Shown piece by piece: positions 34,191 to 44,234 of a DNA stretch of 64,000 nt (the first letter of the stretch is position 1; each line of letters begins with the position of its first letter). The DNA is taken from positions 20,219,650-20,283,649 of the forward strand of contig JASXTE010000014.1 in NCBI GenBank assembly GCA_030280995.1. Reading direction: 5' to 3'. Source of the DNA: Hemileia vastatrix. Its lineage: Eukaryota; Basidiomycota; Pucciniomycetes; Pucciniales; Zaghouaniaceae. Below the pieces are notes generated by a model. The model was given only the letters and a program-made list of their open reading frames with translations, was not told where the DNA came from and made no database searches. The position numbers were made by a program, and so were the translations under genes.

Positions 34191-34355
34191 AAATTTAATA
34201 GAATTACGTAAATTATTAAATAAATATCTAATATATATCAATTTCCCTAGTTTAAAGTAATGACAATCCCTCTCTAGAAACAAAAGTTTCGGACTTTCCA
34301 CAGGTATAGGCTAGAGGAACCCCATGAAACAAATAAATGTTATCATGATTACCAT

Positions 34356-34699
34356 TTATACAACACAAGGTTGTTGGCCCATTACTTTTGTTGAGGAAAT
34401 TGATACATAAAAAATATTTATTAAAAATTTATGAAAAAATATAAAATTTTCAATGACAACTCTAATCCCCATACTTTTTGGATCTAATTTTTTTTTTAAA
34501 AATCGATTAACTTTACCTTCTTTCATTACCTTATTGATTCTTTGAATCAACTTATGACTGATTTGAAATGAGCAACCAAAATGTGTTAAATCTTGACAGG
34601 ATTCCAAACCAGGAGGAGCTTTGGTCGTTTGATGATTATCCTTAGAAGAATTCCAAATAGTTTCGATGATACCATTTCCCAAACCAAGATCCATGATGC
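34356..34699 (-). pseudogene. Tet/JBP-like dioxygenase of element C, 3' part
   Basis: Reading leftward from the D insertion: MDLGLGNGIIETIWNSSKDN, then HQTTKAPPGLESC, then THFGCSFQISHKLIQRINKV and a lysine-rich end. The histidine codon at 34632-34634 (NHQTT) fits the distal iron ligand of the 2OG-Fe(II) oxygenase core. It continues the 5' part at 56887-57267. Compared with the copy in B, the ligand is retained here. Confidence 0.75.
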
Positions 34700-34705
34700 A
34701 CCGGA

Positions 34706-35796
34706 GTGGTCTTCCAACATTGGCAGGGGCCTTTGTTGTGTGATTTGGCGCTGTTTGTGCATGTCTTAATTGACATCTGTTAAGGAATTTGGTATTTTTC
34801 TGGTTTTATTCCGTGGATATTGGGTCTGCGGGTATGTGGGTACTATCATTGGATAGCCCTGGTTTTTCTCTATATTTTATGTCTTGAAGAAATTTTTCAT
34901 ATTCTGAGTTTTAAGGGGTCATTTCCTCATTTTTCATTTATAAAAGATTGCTGTTTAATTTTGTTTTTCGTGTTTTATGGGCTAACCTTAAGTCTTAGGG
35001 TTAAGTGCTTAGTACCATTGGATAGAGCTAATTTTTCTCTATATTTCATGTCTCAATGTTGTTATAGTGAAATTCCGTGTTTTAAAGGTTTTAGTAGTTG
35101 TAGCTAATTTTTCTAAGTAGATTAGTGGTTTTTATTGGTTTTCTGGCTTCAGGGAGGCCGGGCCGCTTCAGGCAGCATCTCCGACATTGGGCGGCCCACC
35201 CACCTCTGTTTTAGGAGGTTGGGGAGTGCTCCAGGAGGGTTTTTTATGCAATTTGGCAGGTACAGGCGCCAGATTGGTGGGTGCGCATGGGCTCTTAGTT
35301 AGTGGTCTGTGTGTACATAGTGAATAAGACAGTTTGGGGCAACCTTAATCATCATACAACCATCCGGAGGTGATCTCATTGTTCCTCACTCAGTTTTCAC
35401 TGTTTTCTGGCCACAATTGGCTGTGTTTGTTGCAAGTGAGTTCTTCATTTAACTTAACTTTAGCAACTGTTTTCTCTGTTATAGTCTTGCAAGCTATAGC
35501 AAGTATTATTGCTGTCTCTGGTATGGATTTGCAGCCTACATCAAGTATCTTTGCTGTCTCTGGTGTGGACTTGTTCTACATTTCAGTTCTTTGGTCTGGT
35601 AGTCTATCTGGGGACTACTTTCTTGGCTCATCAAGCAGTCAAGTGTGTTAAAAAGGGGCTTTAGCAAAACAGGAACTAACTTACTTTAGCAAGTAAATCT
35701 CACTCTATTTTTCTAAAGGGACAGGGGATTTTCTCTCTGGTTTTTCTCCAACTTCCTTGGTCAAGTCCTATAGCTAGTACTATAGGATTGTCTACA
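34706..35796 (+). repeat. 5' LTR of D
   Basis: Differs from 55797-56886 at about 21 positions (hand count, about 2%). It contains a GC-rich block near 35150-35200 (GGCCGGGCCGC). Confidence 0.9.
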
Positions 35797-35800
35797 TTTC

Positions 35801-35818
35801 TGGCGCCCAACGTGGGGT
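35801..35818 (+). promoter_or_regulatory. Primer-binding site of D
   Basis: TGGCGCCCAACGTGGGG, four bases after the LTR end, has the TGG start and form of a retroelement primer-binding site. Its sequence suits a lysine tRNA 3' end; the isoacceptor is inferred, not verified. Confidence 0.75.
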
Positions 35819-35886
35819 AGAACTTGCTAGTTCTTTGGAATCTCTGTTTGCTTTGGTTGGCTCTTTTTGGTGTTTGGTCAGGAGGA

Positions 35887-36569
35887 ATGGCTTCTGATTC
35901 TGCTATTCCTGTGGTGACTGTCAGTGGGGGGAATGGTCCTCCTTCTGTGATGGTTAGGGAGTGTGTGAGGATTAAAACTTGGGATGGTACCAAGTTTAAT
36001 GGGGAGGATGTCAAGTGGTTTCTAGAGAAGTATGAAACTGCTGCTGGAGTGGATGGTGCTTCCTACCTGGACATGGTGAAGCAGATTATCTTCTTCATTG
36101 GTGATAGGTCAGTTTAGAAGGAGATTGTGGCCATGTCTGGCTACAAGAAGAGGGATTGGAAACTTTTGTGTAGGGAAATGGTGGATAGATGGGGTGTCAG
36201 GTTCACTATGGTGGATCTGAACAAGGTTGTCAGTGAATGGCAATCTTATGGTGGTGTTGGTAACTTACATAGTTACAGGAAGTTTCTGCTACAGTTTGAT
36301 CCTGTGGTGGAATATTTGGTGGAAGTGGAGGAGCTGGCACATGAAAATGCTGCCAAGGATGTTTTTTGGTCTGCCCTGGCTAGAGATGTCAGGATGGATG
36401 TGTTGAAGGAGTTTTCAAGAAAGGAATTGATGAAGACTCTTTCTAATGGGGATCAGAATTTGCCTGCCTTGGATAAGGTGAAGGAGGCTGTTGAGGCCCA
36501 TTTAAAGTTATTGGCTGTGGACACCTATCAGGAGGGGTGTGCCAAGTATGTCAGCAAAGTCAGTGAGGC
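35887..36569 (+). pseudogene. D gag, 5' part
   Basis: The likely start is MASDSAIPVVTVSGG at 35887. The frame is interrupted once at 36115-36117, where a TAG stands where a tryptophan codon (TGG) is plausible, and reopens with KEIVAMSGYKKRDWKLLC. It reads on to KVSEA, where E is inserted at GAGGC. Joining to 45417 restores the frame (KVSEA-LAEEEVREKK). It is a gag capsid-type region of alpha-helical composition. Confidence 0.75.
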
Positions 36570-37746
36570 TGTCAGTATAGTCTAGTATATAAGTATGATA
36601 TAATAGTGTTATTTTATGGTCCTACTACTTATTAATAAATGATTTAGTGATTAAACCTCAGGGGAAGACTAATAGAATAGTTATACTCAAATAAAACTCA
36701 CAATACTTGGATTTAAATGCGTGCTAGTGGTGGAAAATAGAAGAATAAAATAGAGTTATAGCTTTTATAAAGATAATATCAATTTATAAGGGCTTTAAAA
36801 TATATTTCTGAATACTAATAATTGTATTGTAGTGTTTGTTTGAAGTGTAGTAATTGAATGATGATAATAAACCGTCAAAATCCCTCCTTACTTATACCCA
36901 AATCCACTGGAGTGCACAGACCTTCAATCCAGATGATGTCACTGCTATCCCCGGCAATTACAGCACTGTGAGGGCCCATCACCTCCCCATGGCGTCCACT
37001 TCAAGCAGTTTCAACACCCAGACCTCCAGTAAGGACCCTCCATCACTATTAATAATAACACAGAGTCATACCATAAATAGAAAACCCAGATAAAAGCAGA
37101 TACCATAAAGAAACAGGTAAAATAAATGATCAAAAAGAGGTTTAATGAAACTAAAAGCATACAAAGGAAACAAATAGAATGTCCAAGCCCCCAATAACAT
37201 CCCCAAGCATCCACATTAACCCAAAAACATCTTTCCAACCCATAAATCCGTGAATAACCATCCAAGGAAGTAATTTTAGTTGTCCAAACTGGGTGTATGC
37301 ACCTGATATAGGTGTCTATGCTTCTGTAGGCGTTGTGAGTCCACTGATTTCGTCCATATGACCTAAAATAAGCAGAAAAACAAAGGTTATAGGCTATTAA
37401 GGGGCTAAAACCCACTTATATACCTAAATATACATAATATACTGCATATTTCACTGAATATGAGATTTATGTATACATATAAGCTTATGTATGTCAATAA
37501 TTACTTCATATCACTTAAGATAAGTATATTATGACTCCATTAACACCTTAATAAGTATTATTAGGCCATGGATAAGCTATTTAAACTATTATAAATTATA
37601 TAATAGAATAATAATTATATATATATATAATAAAATAATATATATTATTATTTTAACCTTATTTTTAAGATATAAGCTTAATCTAGTTAAGGTTATCTTA
37701 TTTTAAGCATAAGAAATACTCAGTCCTAAGGATATTTAGGCTGACA
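36570..37746 (-). repeat. 3' LTR of E (element orientation)
   Basis: 1177 bp, about 99.6% identical to 44235-45411. A 134-residue hydrophobic frame in it (37011-37415) is repeated in the other LTR and is not taken as a gene. Confidence 0.95.
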
Positions 37747-37758
37747 CTCCCTCACCCC
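37747..37758 (-). promoter_or_regulatory. Polypurine tract of E
   Basis: On the minus strand GGGGTGAGGGAG lies directly before the 3' LTR, the position and composition of a second-strand priming site. Confidence 0.75.
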
Positions 37759-37856
37759 AAAAAAAACAAAAAAAAAAATGTTAAGACATTTTAATTAATC
37801 TTAAGGAATGAAATAAAAAAATTAATTTTTATAATACATATACTGAATGAACAGTA

Positions 37857-40800
37857 TTATTTAGATTTAAATTTTTTCAAGAGATTTTTAAGATCAGAGA
37901 TTTCATTTTCTGGAATCCACTGGTCATATTCACTTGATTTATTTTTAAATCTTAATAAATACTCAACTCCCTTTTCTTTAGTAAGGTGTCTCTTTTTAAG
38001 TATCTTTTCAATTTCTGCTTTTTCCACTATTTCTTCAGGTTGCTGTTTATGCCTTCCTGATCTTCTTGGAAAGAGAGCAGTATCATTAGAATGGTATGGT
38101 TTTATAAGAGAAATAGGAAATACTGGATGTTTTCTATCATAAGGTGCATATAGAATAACCTCAACAGCATTATTACCAACCATCTTTTTAACTACAAATG
38201 GTCCAATGAATGGATCCTTCAATTTAACATTACCATTTAAATTGAAATGTAGCGTTGAAATAAGGACTTCATCACCCTCTTTGAACATTTGTTCTTTATG
38301 GGCTTTATCCCATCTTTTCTTTTCATACTCAAAAGCCTTATTTATACATTCTTGAGCATGTTTTCTGCATAGTTCCTGCATCTGAAGAAAAGATTTAGTA
38401 CCTGGATGAATATCCAATCTAGGTAACTTATTAAGAGTTTTAGCAGGGGTATTAGGTACATAACCCAACCATAACTCAAATGGCTTTTTGCCAGTGACAG
38501 AATGTACTGTACTATTATATGCAAATTCTAAACCTGGGATAAGGGTTACCCAATCATGCGTGAATTTGTCATTGTCTTTAAAATTAAGACCAAAAGCACA
38601 GTATCTTCTTATCATATCTTCTAAGGTTTGTATCATTCTTTCTGCTAGCCCATCAGTTTGTGGATGGTGTGCTGTAGAAAGTTTTAATTGACACCCTGAA
38701 ACATCCATAAGTGACGTCCAGAACTCAGAAGTAAATTTAGGATCTCTGTCAGAAACTATTGCTTTGGGGAAACCTGCTGTATTTAACATTTGTGTCCACC
38801 ATAAAAAAGCTAAGTCCTTTGCAGAAACCTCTTTGTGGGTAGGAATAAATTTACACATCTTTGTAAATCTATCTACAATTACCCAGCAGGAGTTATAACT
38901 CTTATGCCCTGCTATTGGCAAACCTGTTACAAAGTCCATGTTAATGATTTCCCATGGAGCTTTTGGTTGCTCAATTTGTTGTAATAAACCAGCCCTTTTT
39001 CCTGTTAATCTTTTAGATTTTTGACAAGAATCACATGTTTCAACATATTTCTGAACATCCTCAGACATGTTAATCCACCAAGCTGTGTTTTTTACTCTTG
39101 TTAATATTTTATGGTAGTCAAAATGACCTGCTAATATATCATCATGACATATACTTAACATTAACTCCTTCATTGAAGGGGGAATTACAATTACATTACT
39201 TAATTTTTTCCTGTAATATATAAAACCATCCTCAATGGAAAATTTTCCTTTCTCTAATTCCTCTTTATACTTATTTGGTAATGTTTTTATTAAAACATTC
39301 ATTGAAGCATTAGATGGATCATTTAATATTGTAGTTAATTTACTTAAGTCAGGATCTGAATTATAATTATCAAGAATTGATTGCATAAATTCATCCTCAA
39401 GGTCTACAATATAAATGCCATAAATGTTAATAATCTCTGATTCAGGAACATAAGCAGGATTATCATCATTATTAGGCAGAGGTACTCTAGATAACAGATC
39501 TACATTAGAGTGCAAGGTTCCTGCTCTATGTGTAATAGTCATCTGTCCTCTGTATTCTTGTACAGCTAATTGCCATCTAAACATGTGTCTATTAGGAGTT
39601 TTCATGTTTAAGAGTGACTTAACTTCACTACAGTCAGTTATTAACTCAAATTTTTGGTCTTCAAGGTAATAATGTAGCTTTTCAAGAGCCCATACTACTG
39701 CCAAACATTCAAGTTGAGTAGCACCATATTTCAATTCACCACTTCTCAGAGTACGTGAAATATAGCAGATTACTACTTCTGACATTTTACCTTCAATAAG
39801 TTGTTTTTGATGCAAAGCAGCACCCAGTCCAATAAAACTTGCATCTGTATATAACACAAAAGGTAATTGGAAATCTGGTAATCCCAAGATAGGAGCTGTC
39901 ATTAAAAATTCTTTCAACTTATTAAAAGCTTGTTGTCTTTCATTATTCCAAATGAAAGCTTCTGATTTCTTTATCAGTGTGGTCAGTGGTGCAGCAATTG
40001 ATTGGTAGTTTTTTATATATTGTCTATAATAACCACACATTCCAAGAAAAGATTGTACATCCTTCACATTTTGAGGAATGCCAATATTCTTTATTGCAGC
40101 CACTTTATTTTGGTCTACACATATTTGTAAGCCAGATACAATATGACCAAGCACTTTTAAAGATTCAAACCCAAATTTACATTTTTTCAATGCAAGGGTC
40201 ATTTTTATTTCATCCATTTTCTGAAATACTTTCCTTAAATGGATTAAGTGTTCATCAAAAGTTTTAGAGAAGACTATGATGTCATCAATGTATACCATTA
40301 ACCATCCCTCAATCATTTCATTATGGAATGTTATATCCATTAACTTTTGAAATACTGATGGAGCATTCTTTGGTCCAAATGGCATTCTGACATACTTATA
40401 AATTCCCATGTGTGTTGTTATCAACAAAAAGTTCTGTGAATTCTTTTCAACAGGAATTTGATGGTACCCTTTATTTCCACCTAGGCAACTTATATATTTA
40501 GCACCTTTAAGGGTAGCATGTATAGAGGCAATCCTTGGCAAGGGATAAATATCATCTACTGTAAATGTATTTAATGCTCTATAATCACCGCACAGTCTTG
40601 CTTTATCTTGTTCATAAGAAATTAGCACTGGTGATATTACACAATATTTTGGCGTAGTTTCAACCTTCTCAAGAATGTTCATTTTTAATAACATCTTAAT
40701 ATTATCCTCTATGTCTTTCCTCTTCATTGGTGAAGCAGGGTATGGTTTCTTTTTAAGACTAGCAGGAATATTATCCATGTCACAGGTTAAACTAATTTTC

Positions 40801-41531
40801 ATTTCATGATCTTTTACAAGGCCAAGTTCATTTGTACCATGTTCAAAAGCCATTGGAAAAGCTTTAATTAATTCCAAAATATTATCCTTCTCAGTTTCAC
40901 TTATCTGAGTGCCAAATGATGCTTTTGAAATTTCTGTTTCCAGAAGTTCCAACTCATTGGATTCTCTTCCTTTAGACGGGGAATTTGTTACTGACTCAAT
41001 GTGTAAGACAGTGTTAAAAGAATTTATTTTAAATTTCCTTTTACCATTCATGCCAATTGTAAAATTGTTATTAGCAGGGTCTAATTTTACACCAAATTTA
41101 GTCAGAATATCATTTCCAATGATAAAACAGTTACTACAATTTGTATTATCCATTACTACAAAGTCACAAGTTACCCTTACATAACCATGTTGGTGTTTAA
41201 AGAAAACAGCAGCTTTGTATTTACCAATGGGGTGTAGTACTGATCCAAAACCTCTCCAATTTTTATTTTGAAGTGGTTCAAGCTTAAACTTATATTCACT
41301 ATCAATTTTCTGTAATGTATTAGTGGAAACAACTGAACCAGCAGCTCCTGTGTCCAATACTATATTAACATTTTCACCAGAAATGATAGCTGGAACCTTG
41401 ATAGGTGTCATTCTAAAGTTATCAGCTTGTATATCCTTAATGATTTCAGCATCCTCAAAATTCATTAAAGATTCATTTGAGTCCATATTTAATATTGGAT
41501 TTTCAAAGATGGACAAATCATCTTCCAACAT
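37857..41531 (-). CDS. E pol polyprotein: protease, RT, RNase H, integrase, chromodomain
   Basis: An open frame of 1224 residues. Protease active site DTGA at 60-63; RT from about 260, with YIDD at 414-417; RNase H with TDAS at 562-565; integrase zinc finger H797, H804, C834, C837; integrase catalytic D867, D929 and E965, a DD35E spacing; chromodomain-like segment about 1165-1224. The RT motif A reads YISCLGGNKGYHQI, so the catalytic aspartate expected after CL is glycine (codon at 40489-40491); G1 keeps aspartate there. The frame is otherwise intact, but RT should be inactive. It follows gag in the same frame, separated by one TAA and four codons. Confidence 0.9.
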   Translation of the reverse strand: MLEDDLSIFENPILNMDSNESLMNFEDAEIIKDIQADNFRMTPIKVPAIISGENVNIVLDTGAAGSVVSTNTLQKIDSEYKFKLEPLQNKNWRGFGSVLHPIGKYKAAVFFKHQHGYVRVTCDFVVMDNTNCSNCFIIGNDILTKFGVKLDPANNNFTIGMNGKRKFKINSFNTVLHIESVTNSPSKGRESNELELLETEISKASFGTQISETEKDNILELIKAFPMAFEHGTNELGLVKDHEMKISLTCDMDNIPASLKKKPYPASPMKRKDIEDNIKMLLKMNILEKVETTPKYCVISPVLISYEQDKARLCGDYRALNTFTVDDIYPLPRIASIHATLKGAKYISCLGGNKGYHQIPVEKNSQNFLLITTHMGIYKYVRMPFGPKNAPSVFQKLMDITFHNEMIEGWLMVYIDDIIVFSKTFDEHLIHLRKVFQKMDEIKMTLALKKCKFGFESLKVLGHIVSGLQICVDQNKVAAIKNIGIPQNVKDVQSFLGMCGYYRQYIKNYQSIAAPLTTLIKKSEAFIWNNERQQAFNKLKEFLMTAPILGLPDFQLPFVLYTDASFIGLGAALHQKQLIEGKMSEVVICYISRTLRSGELKYGATQLECLAVVWALEKLHYYLEDQKFELITDCSEVKSLLNMKTPNRHMFRWQLAVQEYRGQMTITHRAGTLHSNVDLLSRVPLPNNDDNPAYVPESEIINIYGIYIVDLEDEFMQSILDNYNSDPDLSKLTTILNDPSNASMNVLIKTLPNKYKEELEKGKFSIEDGFIYYRKKLSNVIVIPPSMKELMLSICHDDILAGHFDYHKILTRVKNTAWWINMSEDVQKYVETCDSCQKSKRLTGKRAGLLQQIEQPKAPWEIINMDFVTGLPIAGHKSYNSCWVIVDRFTKMCKFIPTHKEVSAKDLAFLWWTQMLNTAGFPKAIVSDRDPKFTSEFWTSLMDVSGCQLKLSTAHHPQTDGLAERMIQTLEDMIRRYCAFGLNFKDNDKFTHDWVTLIPGLEFAYNSTVHSVTGKKPFELWLGYVPNTPAKTLNKLPRLDIHPGTKSFLQMQELCRKHAQECINKAFEYEKKRWDKAHKEQMFKEGDEVLISTLHFNLNGNVKLKDPFIGPFVVKKMVGNNAVEVILYAPYDRKHPVFPISLIKPYHSNDTALFPRRSGRHKQQPEEIVEKAEIEKILKKRHLTKEKGVEYLLRFKNKSSEYDQWIPENEISDLKNLLKKFKSK

Positions 41532-41543
41532 ACAGACTTCATT

Positions 41544-43136
41544 TTAATCACTATATGAGATATTTCTGTCATAATCACTTGATTCTTTACTTTTTTCAGT
41601 TTCAGTTTCAGATTCATGTTGATTTTTAACAATATTTATGTTTTTCTCACATTTGTGACCTTTGACCCAAGGTTTGTTACACCTATAACAAGTATTTGTT
41701 TCATACTTTTTTGGTACTACAGGTGCAGTAGGTTTTTTCTGCTTCTCCTGAAGTGTTTTTGAATTCTGAGTTTTTACAGGTTCAACATTTTGCTTATAAG
41801 TGGAATACCTTGATTCATACTTATGGTTTAATAATATTTCATTGCAAATATTAATAAAGTCAGAATATTCAGTAACATTTAATGTTCTAGCTACAACAAT
41901 GTCTCTGACAGATATAGGTAATTTGTATATTATCTTATCTTTCCATAAGTTAAAATCCATATGAGGCTCAATGGCTTTTAATATTTTGTTTAAATTCATT
42001 AAAAATACCATAGGTTTGTCACCATTCAACGGATTATATCTAGTCTTCTCATACAGTCTCTGCTGAGTAAGCCTGAATTTAGAACCTCCAAATTGTTTTT
42101 CAATAAGTTGTTTCCATTCAGCCCAAGAGTAGTCTCTACCCTCACTTAAGACAGCTTCAAACCATAATAAAGCAACATCCTTAAATAAAGAAATTAATTT
42201 TGATGTTATCTCTTCATCTGGTAACTTATATGAGAATTCCAAGTTGTCAATTCTTTGAATAAAATGTTGCCAATCAGAGCTGGCTTCCCCATCATAAGTT
42301 GGGTACTGATCTATTTTGGGCCAGTTCTTCTGATTGGACTTTATCTCACTAATCTTAGGTAAATTCAACAACTCATTCACTTTTGATAAATGGTCTTGTA
42401 TTTCTTCCTGCACGGATTTGTGACTTACATTTTCAGATTTGACACTACCACCAGATGGTTTTAATTGTGGTGGTACAGGGAAGGAATGAGATTCACTTTT
42501 GCCAATGAAAGGATTATTATTATATTGATTATACTTATGTTTATCCTGGTTCATCAGTAGATTGGCAGTTTCAATCTCAACTTTAGTTAATCTTTGTAGC
42601 AGCTCAGAGACACTTTGATTTGTCTGTGCAAAAGATAAATTTGTTCTTGATTCAGTTTTTAATAAATGTGTTTCATATAATTTTTCTAACTCACAAAATT
42701 TGTTTGAAAGGTCATTATATTTATTACTCAATGAATCATATTTAAGAGTTAGAGACAAATGTTCTTTCTCTAATTCTTTATTACGTGTTGCTAATTGAGA
42801 AATGTTCAATGTTAAGGATGAAATTGTATCACTAGTGAGCTTAACTGTCTGTTCCTCACAATCAGTCATTCTATTCCACAATGCTGAAACAATTCTATGG
42901 ACAGTTGGATTATTGTTAAAATATTCCATGTCCTCCTTTTCAATTCTCTCACTCTCCTGTGAACTTCTCATCTCACTAGTAGGTGGTTGCAACTGAGGAT
43001 TAACTGTATTATCATTGTATATAGTACTGTTATTATGGACAAAAGACAAGTCAGGTGTATCTACTCTAAAACCTAAATTTCTTAAATCCTCCTCTATTTT
43101 TTGTACAGATTTAACATCAATAGAATTACCTATATT
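41544..43136 (-). CDS. E gag
   Basis: The frame is open from a TAA at 43137-43139 to a TAA at 41544-41546. An N-terminal helical region with coiled-coil character precedes the capsid-like core NWPKIDQYPTYDGEASSDWQ through LPISVRDIVVARTLN. Near the end is a zinc knuckle, CYRCNKPWVKGHKC, in the spacing CX2CX7HXC. No convincing ATG opens it, so it may be made as an extension of the upstream ORF, or start at an internal site. Pol continues in the same frame after the stop. Confidence 0.8.
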   Translation of the reverse strand, partial: NIGNSIDVKSVQKIEEDLRNLGFRVDTPDLSFVHNNSTIYNDNTVNPQLQPPTSEMRSSQESERIEKEDMEYFNNNPTVHRIVSALWNRMTDCEEQTVKLTSDTISSLTLNISQLATRNKELEKEHLSLTLKYDSLSNKYNDLSNKFCELEKLYETHLLKTESRTNLSFAQTNQSVSELLQRLTKVEIETANLLMNQDKHKYNQYNNNPFIGKSESHSFPVPPQLKPSGGSVKSENVSHKSVQEEIQDHLSKVNELLNLPKISEIKSNQKNWPKIDQYPTYDGEASSDWQHFIQRIDNLEFSYKLPDEEITSKLISLFKDVALLWFEAVLSEGRDYSWAEWKQLIEKQFGGSKFRLTQQRLYEKTRYNPLNGDKPMVFLMNLNKILKAIEPHMDFNLWKDKIIYKLPISVRDIVVARTLNVTEYSDFINICNEILLNHKYESRYSTYKQNVEPVKTQNSKTLQEKQKKPTAPVVPKKYETNTCYRCNKPWVKGHKCEKNINIVKNQHESETETEKSKESSDYDRNISYSD

Positions 43137-43724
43137 TTAATTATCAGTATTATGTCTAATCTGAGAGGGTAATTTACTTACCAAGGGATGGTTGCCAGTC
43201 CTGATTTTTGGTGCTTTTTTCCCTTGTAAGGGTGAGCTGAGGAAGTCAGATGAGGGGGTGGATCCCTGTTGCAACTGTGGCTTGTCCACTGTTGGTGAAA
43301 CCAGTCCCATTTCCATTTGTCTACCAGGATTTTCTCCTGGGAGTGAGTGGACCCTCCTTGGGTAGGGGGTTGCTGATTTGATTGACTGGGCTGGCCTCCC
43401 TTTAATTCTGCCATTGCCTGATTCATCTGCTGAAATCCTACCTTGCAATTGTTTTGCAACTGCTCTACTTCTTTGAACATGAGAGATTTTGATTCCTCTA
43501 GCTTCAGAACCTGTTTGGCCAGGTGGGACAGTTGATCCTGAAGAGGAGGAGACGTCTTTTTGATAGTTATCTTTTTTAAGAGGGCATCCTTTTCCTCTAT
43601 ACTCATGCTTTCTGGTTGGGGGTACTGTTGTCCCTCCATGGTGATGTCCTGGAAAGTTTTTGTTAGCTTTAGACCTGGTATTATAAGCAGGCTGTTCACT
43701 TACACTACCCTGGGGAGCACTCAT
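43137..43724 (-). CDS. E N-terminal ORF, frame a (in frame with gag)
   Basis: A 195-residue frame starts MSAPQGSVSEQPAYNTRSKA, a start typical of gypsy gag proteins (NTRSKA), and ends at TAA 43137. Gag follows in the same frame. It overlaps frame b for almost its whole length. The text is basic, Ser/Pro/Gly rich and without a domain. Confidence 0.5.
   Translation of the reverse strand: MSAPQGSVSEQPAYNTRSKANKNFPGHHHGGTTVPPTRKHEYRGKGCPLKKDNYQKDVSSSSGSTVPPGQTGSEARGIKISHVQRSRAVAKQLQGRISADESGNGRIKGRPAQSIKSATPYPRRVHSLPGENPGRQMEMGLVSPTVDKPQLQQGSTPSSDFLSSPLQGKKAPKIRTGNHPLVSKLPSQIRHNTDN
43178..43699 (-). CDS. E overlapping ORF, frame b, coiled-coil protein
   Basis: A likely start is MEGQQYPQPESMSIEEKDAL. 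A coiled coil follows (LQDQLSHLAKQVLKLEESKS) and the motif KWKWDWFHQQW, then HPYKGKKHQKSGLATIPW and stop. G1 has the matching frame at 30072-30554. The two elements agree better in this frame than in frame a. Function unknown. Confidence 0.55.
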   Translation of the reverse strand: MNSLLIIPGLKLTKTFQDITMEGQQYPQPESMSIEEKDALLKKITIKKTSPPLQDQLSHLAKQVLKLEESKSLMFKEVEQLQNNCKVGFQQMNQAMAELKGGQPSQSNQQPPTQGGSTHSQEKILVDKWKWDWFHQQWTSHSCNRDPPPHLTSSAHPYKGKKHQKSGLATIPW

Positions 43725-44219
43725 ATTGTTCAGAATAACAATATTTTACGTCTACAAAAGGAAAAAACTCTATGGAATTAGTAGACAAAAGATATTAGTA
43801 ATTATATTACTAATAAAAAAGCAATGGAGCTTACCCTGAATTTATATCTTTATTTATTTAAATAAAATATAAGAAAATTCGAAAAAATCTGTTAAAAATA
43901 TAATAATAAGTTTAACTAGACCTCTATAAGGGTGAATAATTAGCTTACCAAGCTTTAGCCAAATACCAATTTAATTGGGTGTTATATTGGTGTCCAAATA
44001 CCAAGTGAAATTGGGTTTATATTGGGTACAGTTACTACTGTAAATATCTAATTTTTATGATAAAAAATTAGTACAATTATTATAAGGGTTCTTTTCCGCA
44101 ATCAATGAGCTATGATGACCCACTAATATGCAGCAGACCCAAATATTTGGTTAATTTTGAGTTGTACTAAGGTAAAAATCATGTCCCAAGGCTTATACTA
44201 AATAATAAGTAAAATATAA

Positions 44220-44232
44220 GGAAAGACCCCCA
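44220..44232 (-). promoter_or_regulatory. Candidate primer-binding site of E
   Basis: On the minus strand TGGGGGTCTTTCC starts two bases after the 5' LTR end. It has the TGG start of a tRNA-primed site; the tRNA is not identified. Confidence 0.45.
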
Positions 44233-44234
44233 AT

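Noticed and set aside
35370..35651. 93-residue frame in the D LTR (repeated at 56460-56741)
   Set aside because: Present only because it lies in an LTR; no domain or start context.
37011..37415. 134-residue hydrophobic frame in the E LTR (repeated at 44676-45080)
   Set aside because: It is carried by both LTRs, lacks a recognisable domain, and its persistence reflects the near identity of young LTRs rather than coding selection.
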